From Pinus tabuliformis (lineage: Eukaryota; Streptophyta; Pinopsida; Pinales; Pinaceae), in NCBI GenBank assembly GCA_031772625.1, contig CM062815.1:116630989-116694988 (forward strand): a stretch of DNA of 64,000 nt, in the 5' to 3' direction. The notes below the pieces were generated by a model, which ran no database searches, had not been told where the DNA came from, and saw nothing but the letters and a program-made list of their open reading frames with translations. Shown here one piece after another: positions 34,145-45,172 of the stretch. The position numbers and the translations under genes are program-made. The first letter of the stretch is position 1, and each line of letters opens with the position of its first letter.

Positions 34145-36238
34145 CCTAAGACTCTAATTCATGTGTGGATCAAATATATATATATATATATATATAGACT
34201 TATTGCTACTCCTATTGTTGTCAATATCATTGTCGCAAATTCATTAGATGAATATATTTATAAAATAAAGAATATATATTAAATTACCATGTGTCATATT
34301 CGTTAAATATTATTATTATTATTATTGATGCTGCAAACACAACGTGTAAAACTCATTGATGCACCAAATTTAAACAATTCTATCTATGAGTGCACTCATT
34401 CTCTTAAATAAAAAATACACACACTGAATGGTTTGATAACAATTTTTTAATATTAATAGGGATGATCTTATGAGTGCATCACTACTGGTGTCGTAGAGTT
34501 TTCAATTGAACACTAATTATGTATTAGTGCAATGTCAGCAATGTGACCTATTAAATCACTGACCTCTAGTGCGAGTTGAATGCACATACCATATCATGTG
34601 TAATTTTTGAAAAAAAAAAGAAAATAGTGAATTAAAGCCCAATTTTAAATTTTAAACTGCTAAAAATGTAAATTATAAGATAACGATAAATTTAAGTGGT
34701 CTCTTCTTAGTAGACCGGGCCTAATTAATATGTCAAGAAAAATGAAAACTCAATACAATTTATAAAATTTAAAAATGTATTAAATCTAAAATGGAACCCA
34801 AATAATTGAGAACCTCTGTAAAGTGGTAGCAATGCATAGGGATAACCATAGGTGAATAATGAACACCAATACATATATGACTTGAATCACTAAATTAATT
34901 ACAAATGAAATTATTATTTGATATTTTTCTATATCTTCGTGCACCAATATGTTTGTAGTTATCCTACACATCAATAATAAATTTTCATTTCATTTTTTGA
35001 AAACTAATATTTTAATAAAAGTGCATACACTGCCAAAAATGTGCAATGCTGGTGCACATGTCTTTCATGTGTATCAATGCCAAAAATGTGGGGTTTTATA
35101 GTGTACTAATAATAATTTTTAAAATTAATATATTTAAATTTAGTTTGGTGTGTCATATATTTTTTTGTTAAGTTGTGTGTAAATTTTCAGGCTTACTTTG
35201 TGGCTTGAGGAGTAGTGATTTAGGGGCATCTAAGTTATTAAAGTCATTTGGGGGTTGTACTCAGCCTGGCCACACCAACCCTTAGCTGACTGGATTTTTT
35301 AGCATGTCTCCTCCTCTAGCACATGTCACCTCACCCCATAAGATTTGATCCTAGATTGCCTTGCTTACAAGGCCCATCCTCAACTAAATGTGCTAATAAA
35401 ACTTAAGAATGTATCATTTATTTTGACGTATTGGTATATTTGTAAATATTCAAAACAGTATTAATATATTTTTACTTATATTTTGGAAAAACGCAGGCAA
35501 CCTAACGTGTATACCAATGTTTATGGTGGGCACGGATGCTATCATTAATTTAGTGCGTGGGTGCTGCAATGTAGACATGGTAAGTTTATTCACTATTTTT
35601 AAAGCCATTATTTCAATGCGAAAAATTTAAACCTAAAATGATGCAATATATCACAACACATTAGTGCATTTAGAGGTATACTTATAATATTTTTTAAACC
35701 TAAAATGTTGCCATATATCATAACAAATCAATGTATTTAAAGGTGCACGGAGTACTTACAATATTTTTTATTTTTTTTAACCATTATTTTATTGTAAATG
35801 TGCATATAACTTAATGTCAATGCATGTGTCTTTTGTGTGTGTATTAGTGCATTACGTAAGTTTATGGACTAGTATGACAATTATGTATATATCGGGCAGA
35901 TTAGTAATATTTTTTAGATTATCTTTTAAAGTATGATATTTTAGTTTAGAATGTTTCAATCATGTGTAAGGTAAAATATGCTTTAAATATAGTTTTGTTT
36001 TTTTAATGATTAATTTTGATGACATTATAATTTAATGATTAATTTTGATGGCATTATAAAAAAGTATTGAATTTATGTTTAATTATAGTTATAATATTTA
36101 AAAAGAGTTCAAGATTAAAGTGGTATTTATTTATGGATAGAGAAGTTTAATTAGATGTTGTAGTAGCACATATTTCAAAAGCTCAACAATTCCCTTATCT
36201 ATTACCTTGTTGCTATAGATTTTACAAAAGATGTTCAA
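34145..36238. other. AT-rich non-coding spacer, duplication copy 1
   Basis: About 2.1 kb with no open frame resembling a protein (the 62-codon frame at 34786-34974 is AT-rich noise repeated in copy 2). It has a TA microsatellite (34166-34194), a TTA run (34309-34325) and a dispersed motif around GTGCACATGTCTTT...GTGTATCAATG (35050-35082, relatives near 35815-35850). Confidence 0.6.
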
Positions 36239-36399
36239 TTTTTTTTTACATAAGCAAAACATTCAAAGATACAAAAATAAAGAAAGTCCATATGACCCAT
36301 GGATCCCCTTGTCACTGGTCCGATTGACGCTGTGTTGTTTCCCTATTTGTTGGATTCATTATGGAATGGGATGGAGGGAGAGGTTGGCCCCCCTAATTT

Positions 36400-36665
36400 A
36401 AAACTCATTCTTGTAGACCTACTCCAACATTAGCTTAAAAGTTAGCCAAGGAGTTTTGACCCCTTAAGATATGGAAATCATATACCCTATTGAAATATAT
36501 TATATATAGCTTGATTTGTGCCCATATCCGATAAGAAGGGGCAAAGATGCCTTATTGGAGTTTAAACAGTTGGTTGATGACCAAGCATGTATCCCCAATC
36601 ACCTCAAAGTTGCTTTATTTTTTTGTAAATTGCTAACTTCATCCCCATCCACAAAGCCAATTGTT
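36400..36665 (-). pseudogene. LINE ORF2 RNase H-like C-terminal fragment
   Basis: The minus-strand pieces VIGDTCLVINQLFKLQ and DFHILRGQNSLANF resemble the GDSxLVINQ and HI.RE.N..AD.LAN motifs of the plant RVT_3 RNase H that closes many plant L1 ORF2s. Stops interrupt it, and the catalytic Asp of the second motif is not preserved. Placed after the endonuclease without an RT, it shows internal deletion rather than 5' truncation. Confidence 0.55.
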
Positions 36666-36849
36666 CTACTCTATTGTTAGTGGAAGTTCTTGGTTATCTT
36701 GGATATCCTGCTTTTTAGATGATGGAGAAGAAAATCCAGTCTTTTCCCATTCTTTGAGAGCTTGTTCAACCCGTCTCAACTTTTCCTCCCAGACGTAGGT
36801 TGACGATGGAAGAATATGCGTACCCCATATTCTTGAAACCATTTGGAAT

Positions 36850-37619
36850 GCTTCATCTTCTGGGAGCCATTAATGATTCAACCTGAAAGGGATTGACCCA
36901 AGAGCATCTCCTTCTGATACAACTAGAGATATGGGATTATGGTCGAAGGCCGCATTGATAAGAGTTTCTTCTCGTAAAAACAACCCCTATAGAAACTAGT
37001 CTCTATGGATTAAAAAATGGTCCATGCAAGTAGCTATAAATTGGGCACCAGTCCTTCGATTGGTCCAACGGAAAATTTTGTTATGAGGCTTATTATTCAC
37101 CAGCTTCCAATCTAAGAGAAGGTCCTCCAGGTGTTCTTTGAAAGGATCCCTAACTATACTTCCCCCTCTTTTCTCCAAAGTGTCTAATATGGTGTTGAAA
37201 TATCCAACCAAAATTCTCTGATGATGGTGATCCTCCAAATACAACGCATTCAAAGTGTTTCAAAATGCCTTCTTTTCTCCATAAAGAGTCAGGGAGCATA
37301 TATTATAAAGCATGAGATTGCACCCTGTGTCTCAATGTTTCAGAATCATCATTATAATGCTCTGGAGAACAAGGTGACTCACTAATTGAAACTTTCTTGG
37401 ATTCCAAATTGTGTATAGTCCTCTGGTTCTTTTGAAAGAACTATTTGTTTCCAAACTATTTTTCCAAAATAGATCAATGGCAGTGAGCATTTCTTTCTCT
37501 GGAAGTTATATCTCTTGGATGCAGAGAATGGTAGGGCGAGCATCCTGCACTAAATATTTCATGACTTGAATTTTCCTTTTACTACCCAAACCTTTGCAAT
37601 TCCAAGATATGATTTTCAT
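36850..37619 (-). pseudogene. LINE ORF2 endonuclease (APE type), decayed
   Basis: APE-type endonucleases nick the target for LINE insertion. The reading from 37619 starts MKIISWNCKGLGSKRKIQV, the conserved N-terminal SWNxxGL. It continues with ARPTILCIQE, containing the catalytic Gln-Glu, then LVGYFNTILDTLEKRGGS and MDHFLIHRD. Active enzymes read GDFN where this has GYFN, so a catalytic Asp is replaced by Tyr. A TAA follows IQEI near 37.51 kb, and there are further stops near 37.32 kb and after IHRD. The longest open block is 36996-37253. GYFN also occurs in copy 2. Confidence 0.8.
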
Positions 37620-38303
37620 TATTTACCAGTTGGGTGAGATGACTTATCGACCTCCGTTCTAGGATTTATCTTCTGAGTTGGTTCTTTGTGGGAGTGTCCT
37701 TTGAAGGAGCCTATCCTTGATTGAAGCCCCAATTTACTCTCACAATTTAGTCTCTCAAACTTTGAGCACATGCAAACAATTTACTCATCGGTTCCGCTTT
37801 GTTGATGAATTTCCCTTGGCTATTTCCGATCACCCTAAGACAACCATCACTACAACAAGACATGGAGAGCCTAGGTTGCTTGGTCTAGACCGAAACCACA
37901 ATGGGGATATCGTCATATCGATCGAAATCAAGAAACCAACAATTTAGATACAAACCCCTCAGCCCGAAAAAAAATATGGCCCATTTCAAAGGATCAAGTC
38001 CTTACCTTCCACGAGTTGGAACAAGAAAACGAAGGATCCTTTGCCTATAAAGTAGGTTGTGATTTCTCCCTTCATAAGTGGTTTCTAGGATTTCTCTACC
38101 CATTGTTCCATTGAGGCTGAAGAGGGCCACCTTCCTGTAAATTTTCCAACCAGTCCCCTTTCTATAAATTCTTTAGTGATTTTTCTGAATGAGACTGAAT
38201 GAAACTATGGGGATTTGATCCACCCTCATGAGGAACCTAGAGGCAGCCAATTTCGTCTTGGATTTATTCCTCAGAGAATTTAATAAGGTGAAGAATTCAA
38301 GTT

Positions 38304-38320
38304 AATTATTAGAGGGAGGA
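38304..38320. repeat. Target-site duplication, left, of the 38.3-40.5 kb LINE
   Basis: AATTATTAGAGGGAGGA here matches AATTATTAGAAGGAGGA at 40455-40471 with one difference. The uninterrupted site, AATTATTAGAGGGAGGA, is at 47193-47209 in the other duplicate. Confidence 0.9.
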
Positions 38321-38421
38321 CTTGATGCACTACTAACACCACCTTCATTAGATTTGACAAGTAAATTATCATAAAAAATTTCATTGTAGAATAATTTTTT
38401 TGGGGGATATCGATATAGCTC

Positions 38422-40269
38422 ATGGAGAAGCGATTCATGAACCCTAGCTCTTCCGTCGACGCTGCCTCGGCCCTGGCCGCCGTCCGGCCCCTGGTCAGCC
38501 ATTACGAAGATGGAGAGGTGCGTCTCAGGCCAGGGTTATGGGACTATGTTGTTGATAGAGAGGCGCAGCCCCTTCTGCGTCCGTTTTCAGTTAGGATCCC
38601 TGTCGGCGGCAGAAATATCCTTGTGGAGACGGGGCTCATTGGGCGACAAGCCAGCGGGTCTGTCACAGTCACAGACGGAGCAGCGTTTCGGCTGTTAGAG
38701 ACCGCAGGAACACCAGATCTAGTAAGGATGCATCCGGATCCGCCACGGATGCAGCTGGAAAAAGGAAGAAAGCTCATCAGCGAGGAGGATAGGCTAATAA
38801 ATCCTAGAACCACCATTGATTTGTCAGATCCGGAGCTCAAACAGATAAATAAGGGTTTGGTTAAGGCGGAACCGGCAGATCTGAATCAAATATTCATCAG
38901 ATCGGTAGAAGGCAAACACGTTTGTGTCCAGATCTGGGAATGGATGACTGTATTGGAATTAAAAAAAGAGATCCAGGTCAAACTAGGTACTCCAGTTGCA
39001 TTTCAAAATCTTTTATTTTCAGGACTCTGCATGCAGGATCATCACATACTCCAGCATTACAGGGTTGCAAAGGACTCAACTGTTATCCTCAATCACCGAC
39101 TGCGAGGTGGATCTAAGGGATCTACAACAAAACCTACAGGATCATACAGAGACGCAGCAAAAGGGAAAGAACCTCCAAAGGGGAAAGAACATGCAACTGT
39201 TAATATACCTCCAGGGCAGTATATTGTGGATGAAGTACCAGAGAGCCCCTCCATTCCTTTGGATTTCCCAGAGGTAAAGTGCATATTCTCAGATCTACAA
39301 AAAAATGCCGTTATTTGTAGATTTAACGGCTTCTGGCCTAGATCGGATGCTTTGTATCAATGGATTCACACGGCATGGACAAAAAACTGCCGGATCCACC
39401 TATGCTCGAAAGGTTTTTTCATAGTAGTCTTTAGCGTTGAAGAAGAGAGGGAAAAAGTTCTCACCGAAGGACCATGGTTCTGGGGCAGTGCGGGATTATT
39501 TGTTATCCCTTGGTTCCCGGAGTTTGATCCAAATACCATGGTGGTGTCAAGGATGCCGGTATGGGTAAGGTTACATAATCTTCCGATGCATTTTTGGCAC
39601 TTTACATCCTTAACAGCTATAGGGAATTCCCTCGGAAGAATGTTAAAGATTGATACAGAGAGACATTTAAAAGGAATCTTTACCTTTGCTAGAATATGTG
39701 TCGAGGTGGATCTCAGCCAAGGGTTACCCGAAAGCATCATCCTGAATTTCAACAATACTCAATGGAAACAACCTTTGGATTATGAGAATACAGCATTCAG
39801 ATGCAGGGGATGTCAACAAACAGGTCATCTGTTCAATGCATGCAAAAGCCTTAACAAGAGCAAGCCACAACAAAGGAAGCACAAAGGATGGCAGAACATA
39901 GATAATGTCATAAAGAAGAGAACCGCGGAAAAGAAAGCCCCCTTCGTATCAGAAGACGCAGAAACAGAAGCAGAGGAGGATGATACCACCATAGAGGAGG
40001 TTGAAATAGAGAACCAGCAAGAAAATAGAGCAGTTAACAAGGAGCTACAGCCACACTCAATTCAGGCAGAGACCCAGCAAAATCAGACAGAGACGACAAG
40101 CGGGGATCAAAGCATGGGAGGCATCAAACGGCAGCATCACTCAGATACTTCAGACTCACACAAAGAAACAGGGCAACAGAATGTAACAACCCAGTTAGTC
40201 ATTGCTTCGACCGAGCCCACTGTGGGAGAGTGGCGTAAGGTTGAAAAGAAAAAGGGGCGAAAAACGTGA
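38422..40269 (+). CDS. LINE ORF1 protein with internal ubiquitin-like domain
   Basis: 615 residues, uninterrupted. Residues 1-154 are of unknown kind. Residues 155-230 align without gaps to all 76 residues of ubiquitin, opening NQIFIRSVEGK and ending HRLRGG, with 28 identities by hand count. The equivalents of Lys11, Lys27, Lys33 and Lys63 are kept, Lys48 is Leu, Ile44 is Leu and Val70 is Asn. A KG-rich linker follows. About 285-445 is DUF4283 (VICRFNGFWPRSD, VWVRLHNLPMHFW). The knuckle CRGCQQTGHLFNAC is at 461-474 (CX2CX4HX4C). The tail is acidic, then Gln-rich, and ends VEKKKGRKT. DUF4283 and the knuckle suggest RNA binding in the retrotransposition particle. Cleavage after Gly230 by host deubiquitinases is possible but is inference. 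Met6 (38437) is an alternative start. Confidence 0.88.
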   Translation: MEKRFMNPSSSVDAASALAAVRPLVSHYEDGEVRLRPGLWDYVVDREAQPLLRPFSVRIPVGGRNILVETGLIGRQASGSVTVTDGAAFRLLETAGTPDLVRMHPDPPRMQLEKGRKLISEEDRLINPRTTIDLSDPELKQINKGLVKAEPADLNQIFIRSVEGKHVCVQIWEWMTVLELKKEIQVKLGTPVAFQNLLFSGLCMQDHHILQHYRVAKDSTVILNHRLRGGSKGSTTKPTGSYRDAAKGKEPPKGKEHATVNIPPGQYIVDEVPESPSIPLDFPEVKCIFSDLQKNAVICRFNGFWPRSDALYQWIHTAWTKNCRIHLCSKGFFIVVFSVEEEREKVLTEGPWFWGSAGLFVIPWFPEFDPNTMVVSRMPVWVRLHNLPMHFWHFTSLTAIGNSLGRMLKIDTERHLKGIFTFARICVEVDLSQGLPESIILNFNNTQWKQPLDYENTAFRCRGCQQTGHLFNACKSLNKSKPQQRKHKGWQNIDNVIKKRTAEKKAPFVSEDAETEAEEDDTTIEEVEIENQQENRAVNKELQPHSIQAETQQNQTETTSGDQSMGGIKRQHHSDTSDSHKETGQQNVTTQLVIASTEPTVGEWRKVEKKKGRKT

Positions 40270-40454
40270 AGCGTGACTGCCGGAAGTCAGGCTTTTTTCC
40301 CCTTTTTCATTTTCTTTCTCTTATTCTTTGTGCACGTTAGTTTACTAACGCTGTGAGCCCATGTGGCAACATACTGAATGCTTCATTGCATCTGCTAGTG
40401 TAACTTTTCATTAATTTTTTAATAAAAGGTTACCGTTTTTTTCCTTGGAAAAAA
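40270..40454 (+). other. 3' UTR and tail of the ORF1-only LINE
   Basis: A TTTTTTCCCC...TTTTC pyrimidine stretch is followed by unique sequence and TTTTTTAATAAAAGGTTACC, then T and A runs. AATAAA at about 40421 could serve as the polyadenylation signal. Confidence 0.6.
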
Positions 40455-40471
40455 AATTATTAGAAGGAGGA

Positions 40472-41463
40472 GGAGGAGCCCCCTCCAAAGCCATTACAGG
40501 ATGTGTTGCACGTAGGCAAACCTTAGGAAGCTTCAAAACCAATGAGCCCATGGTTGTTGAATGACCAGAATACTCCTAATTTTTAATAAACAATATGAGT
40601 TTTGTTTTAAATTATTTTAACACAATATTATATTAAAAATTTGTGCAACCTAATGTCAGTGTGCACACCTCAGTATGCATTAGTATGAATATTATATTAG
40701 TGTACTGAAGCAACAAATATGGTTGAAGTGCACTCAATAAAAGCATCCACTAAGATGTTTGGCCACTCACATTCACTAGAATCCTCCATCTTAAACGAAG
40801 CAAGAAGCGACATTGCAAAAATCTATATAAGGTGGTATTTTCCTTGTTCCCTTCTCTTTTGTTTTACGCTTTTTCAACCATATTTTTGTCTATGACATTT
40901 CCCTTCTTTTCCTCTTATATACGTTTTTACTCTATTTTTTTCCAATTCGTGAATTATGGTAATACGAGATCATGTGGCTTATCCTTTTACCTCCCAACCC
41001 TAAAGACATCTACCATCCTATTAGGCCTATACATGCACAAGTTTCATAGCCTTATCAAACTATGTAAATGGTTCCTTTATTAGTGCCATGTCACCTAGCA
41101 GGGCACTTGCAAATATGTTATGTAGGTAGGTTTTTGGTTTTATTAAATCAATTCCTTGCATTTTACCTTAGCCTTTTAGCATTTAGTTTTGTCTTCTAGC
41201 ATTATTTCTAACAAAATCTTCCACTGTCTAAAATCCTAGTTTAAGAAGAAGCAATTTTTTGACTCCATAGTCCAATAGATTAAGTCACTGATCTACTCAA
41301 CCTAAAGCTTGGTTATTAGCACCTCAAAAGGAAGAGCCACCATGTAGAGAGCCAATGTCATCAACTTGTTGAGAGGAAAACACTTTCATGATAAATTATC
41401 CTCAAAATCAAGTCTTATCTAATAAGTTTTCAAATACTCAAGGGTTTTCAAACTCAACAAAAA
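40472..41463. other. Non-coding segment, end of duplication copy 1
   Basis: About 1 kb matching 47209-48205. The 83-codon frame at 40832-41083, repeated at 47576-47827, is rich in Phe, Ser and Leu and resembles nothing known; I treat it as chance. No LTR, TIR or RNA gene is visible. Confidence 0.6.
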
Positions 41464-41466
41464 TCT

Positions 41467-43124
41467 GTGTACCCCACAAAGATGCCCAACTCTATTGTTG
41501 GCTCTAGCCTTTTCCTTGCTTTCTTGGAAACATGATAGTAAACTGATGATCCAAATATCCTAAAGTGTGACATGTTTGGTTTCTTCCCTGAAAAATCTTC
41601 ATCTGGTGTACTCATGCCAGGAATATTGTGAGGACTCATGTTTTGCAAATAGACCCTTGTGTTGCATGCTTCAACCCACAAGTGTAGAGGTAGGCTTTGG
41701 TCATGCAACATCGCCTGTGTTGCTCCCACAATACTTCTGTTCTTCCGCTCAACCACCCCATTTTGTTGTGGGTTATGAGGTGTTTTCAACTCCCGTTGAA
41801 TGCCTTCCCTTGTACAAAAAATTTTAAACTCATTTGACACGTACTCACCACCATCATTGCTCCCGAGTTCCTTCACTTTCCTGCTAGTCTCTTTCTCAAC
41901 AAGTGCTTTAAACTCAATAAATATGTAGGATGTTTGGTCTTTTTTCTGCATGAAGTAGATCCAGCACTTTCATGAGAAATCGTCTACAAATATAACATAA
42001 TACATGTGCTTGGTGGTGGAGGCTGTCGAGAAATGTCCACATACATACGAGTGGATCCTTTCAAGGATTGCATGCACCTTGTTGTCTCGATCATTAAAGG
42101 TGGATTGTGTGTACTTCCCCAATGTACATCCTTTGTATGTATCCCATTGCTCTAGTGCTCCAATGGGGAGGAATTTAGAAATATGTTGCATGATATTCAA
42201 AGCGTCATGATGCAAGTATTTTGTGTCATAATTCACCGACATATTGTCTCTGCACCTTCTTTTCTTTTGTGCTCAATGCTACACAATCTTCCACATCTAA
42301 TTTGTAGAGATTATTCACTCTAACCTTGATCTGCTTCACTTGTCTCGTGGCGATGTGTCTCAAGAAATCCTTCCTTTTTCTAAATATCACATCATAGCCA
42401 CGGTCTTCCAACACCGTAACAGAAACTAGATTCTTCTTTAGACCTGGTACATACATCACATTCTTAAGCCTGACAGGGGAGCCAAAATCCCTCTAAAGAG
42501 TAATTGTACTAATGTCAGTCACGATGTACCTTCTATCATCTCACATGTCAAGCCAGTAATTAGTCAATTTCTCAGCCTTCCAAGCTAAGCCTATTTCCTT
42601 GCGATGTTTGACGAGGAATTGGGCCCCTATTAATTAGGGAAATTACTCATTGAGAATTGTGCAATCCTTTTAGGCCCTTCTTTGACTGCATGCACCAACT
42701 ATACATCTTGGAAAATTCTACAACTAATAGTACACTACCCTTGAACTCTAATCTCAATTGGGTAACTCGAATTCTCTGCATGCATGAGTTAATTTAGGTT
42801 GATTGATCAGTTTAACTAGATGATCACTTAGTGTGAAAAGTTACACACCCTTGACTGAACCTCCACTAGTTCTACTAATAGTGAGAACTAGTTACACTGA
42901 CAATAACTCAAATTAACTTAAATGAATTGTTACAAATTAGTAATCAATCATGTAGAACTGAACTCAAGTGTCTCCAACTCAAATTTACTTAGTTAACTGA
43001 GTGACAAGACCCATGTCACCTCAGTGAACTACCTCCAAATATTTTGCTGAAAGTGAAATTCGAATTTCTCCTAATTTAAATCAAAGTTAAAGTAAATTAA
43101 AAATTTCTTACTACATTTTCAACA
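41467..43124 (-). mobile_element. Ty1/copia fragment, copy 3 (made by duplication)
   Basis: It contains integrase (41.5-42.24 kb), the end of protease (42.23-42.5) and 5' LTR remains (about 42547-43124) in the same rearranged form as copy 2. It has no 3' half because the duplication boundary cuts it. It arose by segmental duplication, not by transposition. It is broken in several places. Confidence 0.88.
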
Positions 43125-45172
43125 CCTAAGACTCTAATTCATGTGTGGATCAAGTATATATATATATAGACTTATTGCTACTCCTGTCGTTGTCAATATA
43201 ATTGTCGCAAATTCATTAGATGAATATATTTATAAAATAAAGAATATATACTAAATTACCATGTGTTGTATTCATTAAATATTATTATTATTATTGCAGC
43301 AGCAAACACAATGTGTAAAACTCATTGATGCACCAAATTTAAACATCATAAATGATGCTTGGTAATATCTATGAGTGCACTCATTCTCTTAAATAAAAAA
43401 ATACACACATTGAATGGTTTGATAACAATTTTTTAATATTAATAGGGATGATCTTATGAGTGCATCACTACTGGTGCCGTAGAGTTTTCAATTGAACACT
43501 AATTATGTATTAGTGCAATGTTAGCAAAGTGACCTATTAAATCACTGACCTCTAGTGTGAGTTGAATGCACATGCCATATCATGTGTAATTTAAAAAAAA
43601 AAAATAGTGAATTAAAGCCCAATTTTAAATTTTAAACCGCTAAAAATGTAAATTAGAGGATAACGATAAATTTAAGTGGTCTCTTCTTAGTAGACAAGGC
43701 CTAATTACTATGTCAAGAAAAATGAAAACTCAATACAATTTATAAAATTTAAAAATGTATAAAATCTAAAATGGAACCCAAATAATTGAGAACCTCTGTA
43801 AAGTGGTAGCAATGCATAGGGATAACCATATGTGAATAATGAACAGCAATACATATATGACTTGAATCACTAAATTAATTACAGATGAAATTATTATTTG
43901 ATATTTTTCTATATCTTCGTGTACCAATATGTTTGTAGTTATCCTACACATCAATAATATTTTTTCATTTCATTTTTTGAAAACTAATATTTTAATAAAA
44001 GTGTATACACTGCAATGTTGGTGCACATGTCTTTTGTGTGTGTCAATGCCAAAAATGTGCAATGCTGGTGCACATGTCTTTTGTGTGTATTAATGTTAAA
44101 AATGTGGGGTTTTATAGTGTACTAATAATAAGTTTTAAAATTAATATATTTAAATTTAGATTGGTGTGTCATGTATTTTTTTGTTAAGTTGTGTGTGATT
44201 TTTCAGGTTTAATTTGTGGTTTGAGAAGTCGTAATTTAGGGGCATCTAAGTTATTAAAGTCATTTGGGTCATATTCAGCCTAGGCCACACCAACCCTTAG
44301 CTGACTGGATATTTTAGCATGTCACCCCCACCCCATGAAATTTGATCCTAAATCGCCTTGCTAACAAAGCCCATACTCCACTGATTGTGCTAATAAAACT
44401 TAACAATGTATCATTTATTTTGATGTATTGGTATATTTGTAGATATTCAAAACCATATTAATATATTTTTAATTATATTTTGGAAAAACGCAGGCAACCT
44501 AACGTATATACCAATGTTTATGGTGGGCACGGATGCTATCATTAATTTAGTGCATGGGTGCTGCAATGTAGACATGGTAAGTTTATTCATTATTTTTAAA
44601 GCCATTATTTCCATTCGAAAAATTTAAACCTAAAATGATGCCATATATCACAACACATTAGTGCATTTAGAGGTGTACTAATAATATTTTTTAAACCTAA
44701 AATGATGCCATATATCATAACAAATCAATGTATTTAAAGGTGCACGGAGTACTTACAGTATTTTTTAAAAAATTTAACCATTATTTTAGTGTAAATGTGC
44801 TTATAACTTAATGTCAATGCACGTGTCTTTTGTGTGTGTATTAGTGCATCTTTTAAAATATGATATTTTAGTTTAAAATGTTTCAATCTAAACTATTGTG
44901 TTATCAATATGCATAAAGGTAAAATATGCTTTAAATATAGTTTTGTATTTTTGTTCTTTTTGGTTAGAATGATAAATTTTGATGACATTATAAAAAAAAT
45001 TGAATTTATGTTTAGTTGTAGTTATAATATTTAAGAAGTGTTCAAGATTAAAGTGGTATTTACTTATGGATTGAGAAGGTTAATTAGATGTTGTAGTAGT
45101 ACATATTTCAAAAACTCAACAATTTCCTTATCTACTACCTTGTTGTTATAGATTTTGCAAAAGATGTTCAAC
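43125..45172. other. AT-rich non-coding spacer, duplication copy 2
   Basis: Matches 34145-36238 with small indels. Differences include a shorter TA run (43155-43166), a 10-20 bp insertion near 43346, and a tandem expansion of the GTGCACATGTCTTTTGTGTG motif (44020-44095). No gene is seen. Confidence 0.6.

Larger units (their letters stand above)
36239..38303 (-). mobile_element. Internally deleted LINE, duplication copy 1
   Basis: On the minus strand the order is ORF1 DUF4283 (about 37.65-38.25 kb), ORF2 endonuclease (from the ATG at 37619 to about 36.85 kb), then directly an RNase H-like piece (about 36.4-36.66 kb), a 3' UTR and an A tail (T run 36239-36247). The reverse transcriptase core between endonuclease and RNase H is missing. 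A possible target duplication is AAGATGTTCAA (36228-36238) against AAGAATTCAA (38291-38300), which is weak. The same structure is at 45173-47192, so the damage predates the duplication. Confidence 0.8.
38321..40454 (+). mobile_element. ORF1-only LINE carrying a ubiquitin-like ORF1
   Basis: A 2134 bp insertion with a 17 bp target-site duplication (38304-38320, 40455-40471) and a matching empty site in the tandem duplicate. It has a 5' UTR of about 100 bp, one intact 615-codon ORF1, about 180 bp of 3' UTR ending AATAAAAGGTTACCG, a T-rich patch and a short A tail. There is no ORF2 sequence. Both ends are defined, so this is a complete non-autonomous element, comparable in layout to mammalian HAL1, that relied on another LINE's endonuclease and RT. 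The intact frame among decayed neighbours and the near-perfect target duplication suggest it is the youngest insertion here. Confidence 0.9.
32481..41463. repeat. Tandem segmental duplication, copy 1
   Basis: 32481-38303 matches 41467-47192, and 40472-41463 matches about 47209-48205, in direct orientation. The only large difference is the LINE with one copy of its target duplication (38321-40471), present here and absent from copy 2. Without the LINE the unit is about 6.8 kb. It comprises the right part of copia copy 2, an AT-rich spacer, an internally deleted LINE and about 1 kb of non-coding DNA. The copies differ by a few percent. Confidence 0.92.

Noticed and set aside
34166-34194. TA-rich run considered as a regulatory element
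   Set aside because: It is a simple microsatellite whose length differs between the two duplicates.
40832-41083. 83-codon frame conserved in both duplicates (also 47576-47827)
   Set aside because: Conservation is explained by the recent duplication. The sequence is low-complexity Phe/Ser/Leu with no family resemblance.
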